Shown: positions 28,395-37,225 of the stretch, one piece after another
Position numbering within the stretch: the stretch's first letter is position 1
Layout of the letters: every line of letters begins with the position of its first letter
Source: Sneathiella aquimaris
GTDB lineage: Bacteria; Pseudomonadota; Alphaproteobacteria; Sneathiellales; Sneathiellaceae
DNA length: 64,000 bases
NCBI RefSeq assembly: GCF_026409565.1
Contig: NZ_CP112881.1
Location: 372,001-436,000 of the forward strand
Direction of reading: 5' to 3'
The notes under the pieces: model-generated
Database searches by the model: none
The model's input: the letters and a program-made list of their open reading frames with translations, nothing else
Told to the model about the DNA's origin: nothing
Program-made: the position numbers and the translations under genes

Positions 28395-28862
28395 ATGACA
28401 ATTACCACTGAGAAGAGCGGTTTCAAATGGCACCGTCGTTTCATGGGATTGGCGAACCATATTTCAGAGTGGACTGAAGATCGGGATTTCAAGGTTGGGG
28501 CTGTCATTGTTGGCACCAACCATGAAATTCGCTCGACGGGATATAACGGTTTGCCGCGTCAAATTAAAGCCATTGAAGAAAGTCGTTTTGACCGGAAAAG
28601 CGGCGAGAAATTTTTTTGGTTTGAACATGCGGAACGAAATGCAATTTACAATGCGGCATATTTTGGCGCGACCCTGTCAGGCTGTACTCTTTATGTAAAC
28701 AGGTTCCCCTGCGCCGATTGTGCCCGCGCCATAATTCAAAGTGGTATTACGACGGTTTGCTGTCCTGCAAAGCCTGAAAAAGACGGTGCGTTGGATCATA
28801 GTTTCGATGTTTCAGAAATACTTCTGCAAGAGGCTGGCGTACAACGCATTGAATGGGAGTAG
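28395..28862 (+). CDS. dCMP deaminase-like zinc deaminase
   Basis: 155 residues with GGAGGAAAC before the ATG. The zinc site is complete: His78 and Glu80 in FEHAERNA, and Cys106/Cys109 in FPCADCA. The segment STGYNGLPRQI near 47-57 is the nucleotide-recognition loop of deoxycytidylate deaminases. It is the last gene of a catabolic operon, eleven bases after the aldehyde dehydrogenase, which is odd for a dNTP-pool enzyme. It may instead deaminate a pyrimidine- or amidine-like intermediate, or be an unrelated passenger. A hairpin follows. Confidence 0.85.
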   Translation: MTITTEKSGFKWHRRFMGLANHISEWTEDRDFKVGAVIVGTNHEIRSTGYNGLPRQIKAIEESRFDRKSGEKFFWFEHAERNAIYNAAYFGATLSGCTLYVNRFPCADCARAIIQSGITTVCCPAKPEKDGALDHSFDVSEILLQEAGVQRIEWE

Positions 28863-28881
28863 AAACCAAGGGATCGGCAGA

Positions 28882-28927
28882 CCTGTCAATGGACAGGGCG
28901 TTTATCGTCTGGCGATAGGGTCCTTTT
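28882..28927 (+). terminator. Paired hairpins between convergent operons
   Basis: CCTGTC (28882-28887) pairs with GACAGG (28892-28897). A second small stem TATCG (28903-28907)/CGATA (28913-28917) follows, then TTTTT at 28923-28927. They lie between the plus-strand catabolic operon and the last gene of the minus-strand transporter operon. The T-run is five bases past the stem, so this is only a possible terminator. Confidence 0.35.
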
Positions 28928-28968
28928 TGGCTCGGCTCCTGTTTAAAGAACTGGAGCAGCTTGATGGA

Positions 28969-29937
28969 TCAGGTCAGCAAATGGCAGGAAGCGAAATGGC
29001 CGTCCCCCCAGTCTTTTAAAGGAGGCGGTACAGAAGCACAGCTTTCAATGGCCACCGGGCAGCGTCCGGCAAACCGACATCCTTTGGGAAGGTTTATGGG
29101 GCTGGGCGGGTCACCGGTAAGCGCACTTCGCCGGACAGCTTCCGGATTGGCATGTACCCGCGGAACGGCTGCAAGCAGGGCTTTGGTGTAGGGATGCTTG
29201 GGGTTGGTGAAAAGTGTCTTACGGTCTGCTTTTTCAACAATCTGCCCCAAATACATAACAGCGACATCATCACATAAATGCTGAACAACCCCCAGATCAT
29301 GACTGATAAAAAGATAGGTAAGACCCATTTTTTCCTGAAGTCTGCGCATGACGTTTAAAATTTGCGCCTGAACAGCAACATCCAGTGCTGAGACGGGCTC
29401 GTCGCAGACAATCAGGTCGGGTTCGGTTGCAAGGGCGCGGGCAAGACCCACGCGTTGGCGTTGGCCCCCTGAAAACTGATGCGGAAAAAGGGTGATGCTT
29501 TCTGGCCGTAATCCCACCTGTTCAAAAAGATCTTTTACCTTTTGGTCCCGTTGATCCGGTTCCCCGATATTCATAAGATCAAGCGGTTCGCGTACGATAT
29601 CGCCGACCCGGCATCTGGGATCAAGAGACGAGTATGGATCCTGAAAAATCATCTGAAAATGCCGCCGCGCAAGGCGCAGTTCTTCTTTTTCCAGATGGCT
29701 TATTTTTTTGCCAGAAAGTGTAATTTCACCCTCGGTAATCGAAACAAGCCGCAGGACGGCAAGAGCGGTTGTTGTTTTCCCGGAACCACTTTCGCCAACA
29801 ATACCCAGTGTTTTCCCTTTTTCAATTGAGAAATTCACACCATCCACAGCGTGGACAGTCATCGGTTCCTTGAACATTTTTTTACTGGAAAAGTGAACCT
29901 TCAGATTTTTGACTTCTAGCAAGGGCTCCGATGTCAT
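28969..29937 (-). CDS. Peptide-type ABC transporter ATPase (DppF/OppF-like)
   Basis: 322 residues. Walker A GESGSGKTT is at 48-56, the Q-loop FQDPYSSLDPR near 105, signature QFSGGQRQRVGLARAL near 163 and Walker B LIVCDEPVSALD near 183. The C-terminal tail with paired cysteines (CRFAGRCPVAIESC) is that of the oligopeptide class. It is the last gene of the second peptide-type transporter operon, which reads leftwards. Its start overlaps the stop of the preceding ATPase by ATGA. Confidence 0.93.
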   Translation of the reverse strand: MTSEPLLEVKNLKVHFSSKKMFKEPMTVHAVDGVNFSIEKGKTLGIVGESGSGKTTTALAVLRLVSITEGEITLSGKKISHLEKEELRLARRHFQMIFQDPYSSLDPRCRVGDIVREPLDLMNIGEPDQRDQKVKDLFEQVGLRPESITLFPHQFSGGQRQRVGLARALATEPDLIVCDEPVSALDVAVQAQILNVMRRLQEKMGLTYLFISHDLGVVQHLCDDVAVMYLGQIVEKADRKTLFTNPKHPYTKALLAAVPRVHANPEAVRRSALTGDPPSPINLPKGCRFAGRCPVAIESCASVPPPLKDWGDGHFASCHLLT

Positions 29938-30926
29938 GCGATAACTTCTTTCTTCACATTAAAACAGGCAACTTTGTGCTGGTCGGTAATTAGATCAATG
30001 GTCGGCACATTGACACGGCATTTTTCCATAACATGCCGGCATCTTGGAGCAAACGCACAGCCTGACCCCAATTCAATAAGCGGCGGTACAACACCTGCAA
30101 TTTCTTCCAGATAAGGTCGCTCGTCAGTTGGATTGTCTTCAAGATGGGGAACACAGGCAATCAAGCCCCTGGTATAAGGGTGCTGCGGGTTGTCCAAAAT
30201 GTCCCGCGTGCTGCCTGTTTCGATGATGTGTCCGGCATACATGACGGCCACACGATCGGCAAGTTCTGCAACGGCGCCCATGTCATGGGTGATTAAAATA
30301 ATGGCGGTTCCGGTGTCCCTTTGTAGATCGCGAAGTAAATCGAAAATCTGCGCCTGAACCGTGACATCCAACGCCGTTGTCGGCTCGTCGGCAATCAGAA
30401 CTTTCGGTTTGCACGCCAGTGCCAGGCCGATCATAACCCGCTGGCGCATTCCTCCTGAAAGTTCATGAGGATATGATTTTGCACGAACGGCAGGTTCAGG
30501 AATACCGACTTTCTCAAGCATTTCAACGGCACGGGCCCAAGCCTGCTTTTTTGTTACTTTTTCGTGCAACAGGACACTTTCAGCAATTTGATCGCCAATG
30601 CGAAAGACAGGGTTTAGCGAGGTCATGGGCTCTTGAAAGATCATCGAAATGACGTTTCCGCGGATTTCCCTCATTTTTTTCGGGGCAAGGGTTGTGAGGT
30701 CCTGTCCTTCCAAAGAGATGCTACCGGATGTAATCTGTCCGGGGGGGCTCGGAACCAGTCCCATGGCGGATAAGGCGGTCATGCTTTTACCGCACCCGGA
30801 TTCTCCAACGATACCGAGTATTTCCCCTTCTTTTAAATCCAGATTGATATGATTTAAAACGCGTGCGTTCCCGGCACGGGTTTTGAAGTCAACGACAAGG
30901 TCTTTTATGCGTAATAACTCAGACAT
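29934..30926 (-). CDS. Peptide-type ABC transporter ATPase (DppD/OppD-like)
   Basis: 330 residues from the ATG at 30926, which overlaps the permease stop as TGATG (a GTG one codon earlier is also open). Walker A GESGCGKS is at 41-48, Q-loop [10 protein letters not shown] near 98, [12 protein letters not shown] near 160 and Walker [12 protein letters not shown] near 182. The tail has [14 protein letters not shown]. The Q-loop reads FQEP where the paralogues in this window have FQDP or FQQP. Confidence 0.93.
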   Translation of the reverse strand: MSELLRIKDLVVDFKTRAGNARVLNHINLDLKEGEILGIVGESGCGKSMTALSAMGLVPSPPGQITSGSISLEGQDLTTLAPKKMREIRGNVISMIFQEPMTSLNPVFRIGDQIAESVLLHEKVTKKQAWARAVEMLEKVGIPEPAVRAKSYPHELSGGMRQRVMIGLALACKPKVLIADEPTTALDVTVQAQIFDLLRDLQRDTGTAIILITHDMGAVAELADRVAVMYAGHIIETGSTRDILDNPQHPYTRGLIACVPHLEDNPTDERPYLEEIAGVVPPLIELGSGCAFAPRCRHVMEKCRVNVPTIDLITDQHKVACFNVKKEVIA

Positions 30927-31804
30927 CACCGCTCTCTCAATTTAGGATTAAAGGCATCGTTCAGTCCATCGCCAACCAGACTGAACCCCAAAACGGTCAG
31001 AAAAATCATGAAACCGGGCAAACTGATTGTCCACCATGCGTCCAGAATATACTCCCGTCCGGCGCCGATCATCATCCCCCAACTGAAGACATTTGGATCG
31101 CTCAGACCAAGAAAACTAAGACCTGCTTCAAACAAAATGGCGATCCCGATCGTCAATGTGGCCGAAACGATGAGGGGGGCAAGCGCGTTGGGTAGGATGA
31201 CCCGCCAGATAATACGATTGTTTTTCGCGCCGATTGACCGGGCGGCGCTCACATATTCCAGATTTCGAATCCGCATGAATTCGGCTCTGGTAAGCCGCGC
31301 TGTTGCCGGCCAGCTGACAATACCGATTGCCAGTGAAATAATAAAAATGGTGGGCGGAAAAAGGGTTACGAGAACCATTGCAAATAGGAGGGCGGGCAGA
31401 ACCTGAAAAAATTCGGTGAGCCTCATGAGGGCTTCATCGATACTACCGCCATAATAACCGGACATGGAACCGACCAGAATACCAATTGTCACAGTTAAAA
31501 AACCTGCGGTAAGGCCAACGAATAAAGTGGAGGCGCCGCCATGAATAAGACCTGCGAGCATGTCCCGTCCCAACTGGTCGGTTCCCAAGGGAACAGAAGC
31601 CACCTCTCCGGGGGCTGTGAGCGGGGCCCAGACGATTTCAAAAGGGTCGACGGCATACAGGAAGGGGCCGACGAACGAAAATAAAGCGATGATGACCAAA
31701 ATGATTAACCCGAGCATTCCAGCCCAGCTTTGACGGAACGCGCGGACGGCTTCCGTGAATGGACTTTGGCTTTTCGGTTGTATGTCAGTGTCAAGAGCAA
31801 CCAT
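30926..31804 (-). CDS. Peptide-type ABC transporter permease (DppC-like)
   Basis: 292 residues from the ATG at 31804, one base after the upstream permease stop and preceded by GGAAACTGAC; a TTG at 31834 would overlap that gene by 29 bases. The order is a cytoplasmic N-terminus, helix 1, the periplasmic segment PLGTDQLGRDMLAGLIHGG, then five helices. The EAA loop is VSAARSIGAKNNRIIWRVILPN and the end is FSLVGDGLNDAFNPKLRER. The shorter periplasmic loop and divergent sequence show that it is not a recent copy of the permeases at 6453 or 54218. Confidence 0.92.
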   Translation of the reverse strand: MVALDTDIQPKSQSPFTEAVRAFRQSWAGMLGLIILVIIALFSFVGPFLYAVDPFEIVWAPLTAPGEVASVPLGTDQLGRDMLAGLIHGGASTLFVGLTAGFLTVTIGILVGSMSGYYGGSIDEALMRLTEFFQVLPALLFAMVLVTLFPPTIFIISLAIGIVSWPATARLTRAEFMRIRNLEYVSAARSIGAKNNRIIWRVILPNALAPLIVSATLTIGIAILFEAGLSFLGLSDPNVFSWGMMIGAGREYILDAWWTISLPGFMIFLTVLGFSLVGDGLNDAFNPKLRER

Positions 31805-31805
31805 G

Positions 31806-32783
31806 TCAGTTTCCAGTTCGAATGCGGGGATCAACGATCCGGTAAATCACGTCGGTTACAAGATTTGCAAGAATGACCAAGAGAGATGAAAAGAATAAGA
31901 TACCAAGGATGGTCGGGAAATCTCTTGCGAGAATGGAGTCAAATGCAAGAGTCCCAAGACCGGGCCAGCTGAAGACTGTTTCAACCAGAACCGCTCCAGA
32001 AATCACGCTGCCAAACTGCAGGCCTGCGATTGTGACAATCGGCAGAATTGCGTTTCGAAGAGCGTGCCGGGTGTAGATCGATATTTCTGACACGCCTTTG
32101 GATCTTGCGGTGCGGATATAATCCGATCCCAAAATTTCCAGCATGCTAGCCCGTGCCAGGCGGGCATATTGCGCAAGATAGACAATCCCCAACGTCAGTG
32201 CAGGTAAAACCAGATGATGGGCGATATCAATCGATCGTGTCCACAGGTCATCACCGAGCGTGATATCAAACATTCCTGAAATGGGAAAGACCGGGACCAA
32301 CCAGGCAAACAGGATAACCAGTAACATGCCGGTCCAGAAAATTGGTGCTGAATACCCGATGACCGAAACAAGTGTGACCAGACCGCTGACAATGCCCTTG
32401 GGATTGTGAGAGGCGAGTACTCCCAGAAGGGTTCCGACAAAAATTGCAAATAGAAGGGCGGTTACGACTAGAAGAATGGTTGCTCCAACCCGCTCAAGAA
32501 CAAGGTCAAGAACAGAGGCGTTGTAGAAAAAGGATTGCCCCAGATCCCCTGTCAGGGCTTTTCCAAGATACGTTCCCAGTTGTACATAGACCGGTTTATC
32601 AAGTCCGTAGGATGTCCGAATATCGGCGAGCATTTCCTCGGTTGCGCCTCCCATTTCCCCGGCGATGACTTCAGCTGGATCGCCCGGGGCAATGTGAATA
32701 AGGAGAAAATTTAAAACCAGAACCGCCGATATCAGCAGGAATGCATGAAGGAAACGACGGATCACTATCATTAAAATATTCAC
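31806..32783 (-). CDS. Peptide-type ABC transporter permease (DppB-like)
   Basis: 325 residues reading from a GTG at 32783 with GGAGACT upstream (an ATG four codons later is possible). Early features are FLLIHIAPGDPAEVIAGEMGG and LDKPVYVQLGTYLGKALTGDLGQSFFYN. The EAA loop is DYIRTARSKGVSEISIYTRHALRNAILP, then VETVFSWPGLGTLAFDS. It lacks the TG-Y-LD-L insertion found in the DppB-like proteins of the first and third transporters, so it belongs to a different subtype and probably carries a different cargo. Confidence 0.92.
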   Translation of the reverse strand: MNILMIVIRRFLHAFLLISAVLVLNFLLIHIAPGDPAEVIAGEMGGATEEMLADIRTSYGLDKPVYVQLGTYLGKALTGDLGQSFFYNASVLDLVLERVGATILLVVTALLFAIFVGTLLGVLASHNPKGIVSGLVTLVSVIGYSAPIFWTGMLLVILFAWLVPVFPISGMFDITLGDDLWTRSIDIAHHLVLPALTLGIVYLAQYARLARASMLEILGSDYIRTARSKGVSEISIYTRHALRNAILPIVTIAGLQFGSVISGAVLVETVFSWPGLGTLAFDSILARDFPTILGILFFSSLLVILANLVTDVIYRIVDPRIRTGN

Positions 32784-32818
32784 GAAATTTAGTCTCCGTC
32801 GTAACCCATTAAGCCTGC

Positions 32819-34399
32819 TTACTTGAAGTAAACTTCGTCAAGCGGTGCCATTGTGCCCCAGATGGAAAGGGGCGGGTTGCCCAATTTCTTGCTGTAGGCG
32901 CTGTGGTAAGGCAAAACATTGATAAATGCCTGTGGCGCATCATCGACGATAATTTTTTGTGCTTCCTGATAGAGTTTAATGCGTTCGGCCTGATCTTGCT
33001 CGGCACTGGCTTTTTCAAGCAAAGCATCGACGGTTTCGTTGCAATAGCCTTGCGTATTGGACCAAATGACGCCTTTGCGGATATTGTTGCACAGATACGT
33101 CCGGTGCACCCCAATCACTGGATCCGCCCAGTTGAACACGATGTCCATGCTCATATCAAAATCATGACCACCGACACGTTTTGCCCATGTTGGAAAGTCC
33201 GGGGACGCACGCAGTTCGACTTTAATACCAATTTTCTTGAGCTGAGGCTTGAGATATTCCGCGATGCCTTTCTGTTGCTCTGCTGAGCCAGGGATATAAT
33301 CAAGTGACAATGCGAAACGAATATCATCAGCGCCCCGTTTGAAGCCGGCTTCATCGAGAAGCGCATTTGCCTTGTCCAGATCCAGATCATATTTTTCAAC
33401 ACCAGGTGCAAAGAAAGGGCTGCCCGGTGCAACAGGGCCCGTTGCTGGTTTTGACTGACCGCCATGGAGAGCATTGATGATGAAGTTCCGATCGAACCCG
33501 AACGCAATTGCGCGGCGAACCCGTTTGTCCTTCAGATATTTGTTCTGGGTGTTGAACGCCAACCAGTTAAGGGGGCCGACGGCGGCATAGCCGTTGCTGG
33601 TGACAACAAGGTCTTTATTCTTCTTAAGCCGCGCAATGTCTTTGGTGGGTGCAAGAAAAGGGTACAGAGTAACTTCCCCTTTATCCGTCGCTAACGCCAA
33701 GCTTGTTGGGTCTTTATAGTTTTTGATGATGACTTTGTCGAGATACGGCCGCCCTTCAATAAAATAGTCCGTGTTTTTCTCAAGGATAATATATTGACCG
33801 GGTTTGAATTCTTTGAATTTGAACGGGCCTGAGCCGACAGGGGCGCTGTTGGCGGGGTGGCTCTTAAGGTCCTGCCCGTCTCCATATACATGTTTTGGGA
33901 TAATCGGTAGCAAGGCACCGGACATCGCCAAAAAGGCCGCTGGATGTGATTTGGAAAACTTTAAAATTGCGGTATGAGGGTCCGGCGTTTCAACGGATGA
34001 AACCGGTTCGAACATGGTTTTGAACGGGTGATTGGCTTGCACTGTTTGAACGGAAAAAGCGACGTCTTCTGACGTGATCGGTTCGCCGTCATGAAATTTT
34101 GCATTTTTACGAAGATTGAGGGTGATGCTTTTGCCATCTTCTGACGTGGTCCAGCTTTCTGCGAGGTAGGGCTGCGGATTCCAGTCCGCATCATATCGAA
34201 GCGGCGTTGCAAAAATCTGAGTTCCAGGTACAGCCGTTGCGATGCCTGATTGAACAGCGGGGTTTAAGTGGCGCGCTTTTTGAGTACTTCCAATTACCAG
34301 TGTCCCCCCTTGTTTTCCCTCTTCTGCCTGAAGAGGGGCTGCGGCAAATGTGCCCGTAAGAAGAGCGGCACTAAGTGCCCATACTCCAAATTTTCTCAT
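32819..34399 (-). CDS. Peptide-type ABC transporter substrate-binding protein (SBP_bac_5)
   Basis: 526 residues with AGGAGG before the ATG and a Sec signal peptide ending LQAEEGKQ near residue 26. Family blocks are RHLNPAVQSGIATA near 44, LAESWTTSEDGKSITLNLRKNAKFHDGEPITSEDVAFS-type sequence at 80-118, and GSGPFKFKEFKPGQY near 200. It heads the second peptide-type transporter operon, 35 bases before the first permease. A LysR regulator lies 138 bases upstream on the same strand. The cargo may be what the divergent amidohydrolase cuts. Confidence 0.92.
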   Translation of the reverse strand: MRKFGVWALSAALLTGTFAAAPLQAEEGKQGGTLVIGSTQKARHLNPAVQSGIATAVPGTQIFATPLRYDADWNPQPYLAESWTTSEDGKSITLNLRKNAKFHDGEPITSEDVAFSVQTVQANHPFKTMFEPVSSVETPDPHTAILKFSKSHPAAFLAMSGALLPIIPKHVYGDGQDLKSHPANSAPVGSGPFKFKEFKPGQYIILEKNTDYFIEGRPYLDKVIIKNYKDPTSLALATDKGEVTLYPFLAPTKDIARLKKNKDLVVTSNGYAAVGPLNWLAFNTQNKYLKDKRVRRAIAFGFDRNFIINALHGGQSKPATGPVAPGSPFFAPGVEKYDLDLDKANALLDEAGFKRGADDIRFALSLDYIPGSAEQQKGIAEYLKPQLKKIGIKVELRASPDFPTWAKRVGGHDFDMSMDIVFNWADPVIGVHRTYLCNNIRKGVIWSNTQGYCNETVDALLEKASAEQDQAERIKLYQEAQKIIVDDAPQAFINVLPYHSAYSKKLGNPPLSIWGTMAPLDEVYFK

Positions 34400-34494
34400 C
34401 CCAGCCTCCTGTTAAATAAAACGGTTTCTGTTCAATTTTTTTTCCCGTTTTGTGGTTATTTTAGGCTAATTGAGGTTAGTTCTTTCGTAAAATA

Positions 34495-34534
34495 TATTTT
34501 TAGAGGGTATATCCTCAATAAAATAGAGGATATA
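34495..34534. promoter_or_regulatory. Repeat plus inverted repeat before the second transporter operon (candidate LysR site)
   Basis: TATTTTTAGAGGGTAT at 34495-34510 recurs with one inserted base at 35524-35540, on the other side of the lysR gene. Overlapping it, TATATCCTC (34508-34516) and GAGGATATA (34526-34534) form a perfect nine-base inverted repeat around nine bases. The copies occur only in the two intergenic regions flanking this lysR gene. That makes them good candidates for its binding site. Confidence 0.45.
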
Positions 34535-34537
34535 GCT

Positions 34538-35476
34538 TTACTCGGTGGGATTGATCCTAAGGACAGCATCATTAAACGCACCGTTGTCCCGAAGCTGTAA
34601 GCAGGTTTCGATAAACACATTGTCTGCTTTACTCAGGAATGCATCCAGGCGGTACACAATGCCAAACTCCACAGTGCGATAGACGGGCGCCAATGGAATT
34701 CGAACCAGATCGCCGACCGTGTATTGCTGTTTCTTCAAGGGACGCAGGTTGAAGATTGAGTAGCCCAGTCCGGACGCCACCATGCTTCTGACCATCTCAG
34801 CAGATTTTGATGAATAAATCACCCGTGGCGTCAAGTCATCTTCAGCAAACAGGCTGAACATATAATCGCGGGTTTGTTGAAGATCCAGCAAGATCATCGG
34901 TTCCTTGTAAACGTCTTTCAATGTCAAAACGTCACTTTTGGCAAGTGGATGATCGATTGGAAGTGTAATATGGGGCGGTGCCGTGAACAGTGGGATGAAA
35001 GAAAGGCTCTCATCCAGATTGGATCTGAAGCCGAGCCCCATATCAATCTCATTACGGGTAACGCGGGAGATGTTGGCGTTGTTATCACCCTCCATAAAGT
35101 GAATTGAAATATCAGGATAATTATCGGCCAGTGCCCGTGTGATCAGGGGAAGCAGGATCGGTGCTGCGGGGGTGAAGCACCCCATGCGAATAGAACCGTT
35201 TACAATATTGGTTTGTTCATCGACGGATTGTTCAAATGTTTGATGCGCTTTTAAGAGTTGGCGGGCATGGCCCAGAAAGGATGCTCCAAACTGGGTCGGA
35301 ATAATTCCCTTTGAGGGAAGGCGTCTGAACAGCTTTCGAGATAGTTCAAGTTCGATTGCATCAATGGCGGCTGAGATGGAAGAGGGAGAAATATTGAGTT
35401 CTCTTGAGGCATTTGTAATGGATCTGTGGCGCGAAGCGATTTCAATATATCGAAGTTGCTTGAGCGTATACCGCAT
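34538..35476 (-). CDS. LysR-family transcriptional regulator
   Basis: 312 residues, AAGAGG upstream of the ATG. The winged HTH occupies residues 1-60 (LRYIEIASRHRSITNASREL, then SPSSISAAIDAIELELSRKLFRR). The effector domain runs from about 90. It lies between the second transporter operon (same strand, downstream) and the amidohydrolase-CobW pair (divergent) and may control both, since the repeated element TATTTTT(C)AGAGGGTAT is found on either side of it. Confidence 0.92.
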   Translation of the reverse strand: MRYTLKQLRYIEIASRHRSITNASRELNISPSSISAAIDAIELELSRKLFRRLPSKGIIPTQFGASFLGHARQLLKAHQTFEQSVDEQTNIVNGSIRMGCFTPAAPILLPLITRALADNYPDISIHFMEGDNNANISRVTRNEIDMGLGFRSNLDESLSFIPLFTAPPHITLPIDHPLAKSDVLTLKDVYKEPMILLDLQQTRDYMFSLFAEDDLTPRVIYSSKSAEMVRSMVASGLGYSIFNLRPLKKQQYTVGDLVRIPLAPVYRTVEFGIVYRLDAFLSKADNVFIETCLQLRDNGAFNDAVLRINPTE

Positions 35477-35523
35477 CTTGGACCTCTTGTTCGGATTTTC
35501 TGTGGAATACCCGCAGTACTATC

Positions 35524-35540
35524 TATTTTTCAGAGGGTAT
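35524..35540. promoter_or_regulatory. Second copy of the LysR-flanking repeat
   Basis: TATTTTTCAGAGGGTAT matches 34495-34510 apart from one extra C. ATACCC at about 35502-35507 is an inverted partner of the GGGTAT end. It lies 48 bases upstream of the lysR start and 54 bases upstream of the amidohydrolase start, where a LysR protein controlling both would bind. Confidence 0.4.
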
Positions 35541-35593
35541 CCCGCAACCTAAACTCTGTCTAACGAAAAAATTCAGCGATAGGGGAAGTGCGC

Positions 35594-37225
35594 GTGTCTT
35601 TAATCACCGTTTTTAAAGCCAAAAAAATTATCACCATGGATCCTGATTGCCCCGCGGCAACCCACGTTGCTGTAAAAGAGGGCAAAATTCTTTCAGTGGG
35701 GTCGGTTGATGATATGCAAGGCTGGGGAGATTTTGAGATTGATGAAACCTTCGCTGAAAAAGTGATTATGCCGGGTATGGTAGAAGGTCATTCTCATCTG
35801 ATGGCCGGCGGCATTTGGGATTACACCTATGTGGGCTATCAGGATCGGGTTGATCCGGATGGAAAATTCTGGCCCGGGGTTAAAACGATCGATGATGTTA
35901 TTGACCGCCTGAAGGAGGTCGAAAAAACGTTGGCCCCCGACCAGCCGCTTGTGGCCTGGGGGTTTGATCCGATTTTCCTGGAGGGTCCCCGAATGGTCAA
36001 GTCTGATCTGGACGTGGTCTCGCAGGAACGGCCCATTGCCGTGATGCATTCCAACTTTCATTTAATGACGGTCAGTTCTTCCGCTCTCAAACTGGCGAAT
36101 TATGTGGCTGATATGGGGATCGATGGCATCGCACTCGGCGAAGATGGAGCTCCTAACGGCGAACTTCAGGAAATGGCTGCAATGTTCCCGATTATGAGGC
36201 GGCTCGGCGTTAATTGGCGAGAAATCGGCCGGGCGCCGGACAGCGTAAAGGCTTTCGGGCGTGTTTGTAACCGGGTAGGGGTGACCTCGGCAACAGACCT
36301 GATTAATGAGTTGGCCGACGAAGACGTGATAGAGATGACGGCCGTAACAAATGAAGCGGACTATCCTGTTCGACTGCATTCCATGCTTAACGGATTAACC
36401 CAAACGCCCGAAGAAACATGCAGCCGGGCGCTTGAGTTGCGTGAGAAAAGTACCGACAAGTTTATTCTGGGCGGCGTAAAAATTATCACGGATGGTTCCA
36501 TTCAGGGGTTTACGGCCCGTATTCGGTGGCCAGGTCACTTTAACGGTGCGCCCAACGGTATTTGGAATATCGCACCGTCGCAACTGAACGATTTGGTCGA
36601 CATTCTGAATGCGGCCGGTATCCAAATGCATATTCACGCAAACGGAGATGAAGCGATTGAAGTGTCGCTGGATGCGTTGGAAGCGGCAAAAATAAAAAAC
36701 AACCGACCGGATGTTCGTCATGTGATTCAACATTGTCAATTGGCGGATCGTGCGCATTTCCGAAAGATGAAGCGTTTGGGGGTGCTGGCTAATTTATTTG
36801 CAAATCATATTTACTATTTCGGCGACAAGCACGCAGCTCTGACTGTTGGCCCGGATCGGGCTCGCCGAATGGATGCGTGTCGGTCCGCGCTGGAGTTAGG
36901 GGTGCCTTTTACGATCCATTCAGACGCTCCTGTGACCCCAATGGCTCCGCTCTTTACAGCCTGGTGCGCGGTCAATCGATTAACGGAAAGCGGAAAAACA
37001 TTAGGGGAGTATGAGAAAATTTCGGTGGCGGATGCCCTCTATGCTGTAACACTGGGTGCGGCCTATACTTTACAGATGGATCATCTGGTCGGATCGATCG
37101 AAATTGGAAAATGGGCGGATTTTGCGGTACTGGATGATGATCCGGAAGCAGTAGATCCGATTGCCTTAAAAGATGTCGGCGTCTGGGGAACAGTGCTCGG
37201 TGGACGGAAATTCCAAGTGCAATGA
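35594..37225 (+). CDS. Amidohydrolase family protein (YtcJ-like)
   Basis: 543 residues from the GTG at 35594, seven bases after AGGGGA; a GTG at 35588 is too close to it. Metal-binding His66 and His68 lie in GMVEGHSHLM. Later metal or active-site blocks are HIHANGDEAIE and TIHSDAPVTPM, as in YtcJ/amidohydrolase-3 enzymes that cut C-N bonds of amides or formyl groups. There is no signal peptide, so it acts in the cytoplasm on an imported compound. The CobW-type GTPase gene overlaps its stop by ATGA. Confidence 0.9.
   Translation: MSLITVFKAKKIITMDPDCPAATHVAVKEGKILSVGSVDDMQGWGDFEIDETFAEKVIMPGMVEGHSHLMAGGIWDYTYVGYQDRVDPDGKFWPGVKTIDDVIDRLKEVEKTLAPDQPLVAWGFDPIFLEGPRMVKSDLDVVSQERPIAVMHSNFHLMTVSSSALKLANYVADMGIDGIALGEDGAPNGELQEMAAMFPIMRRLGVNWREIGRAPDSVKAFGRVCNRVGVTSATDLINELADEDVIEMTAVTNEADYPVRLHSMLNGLTQTPEETCSRALELREKSTDKFILGGVKIITDGSIQGFTARIRWPGHFNGAPNGIWNIAPSQLNDLVDILNAAGIQMHIHANGDEAIEVSLDALEAAKIKNNRPDVRHVIQHCQLADRAHFRKMKRLGVLANLFANHIYYFGDKHAALTVGPDRARRMDACRSALELGVPFTIHSDAPVTPMAPLFTAWCAVNRLTESGKTLGEYEKISVADALYAVTLGAAYTLQMDHLVGSIEIGKWADFAVLDDDPEAVDPIALKDVGVWGTVLGGRKFQVQ

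Noticed and set aside
34405-34455. AAAACGG/CCGTTTT inverted repeat upstream of the second binding-protein gene
   Set aside because: The loop is about 20 bases of mostly T and the repeat is low in information. Chance is likely in this AT-rich stretch.
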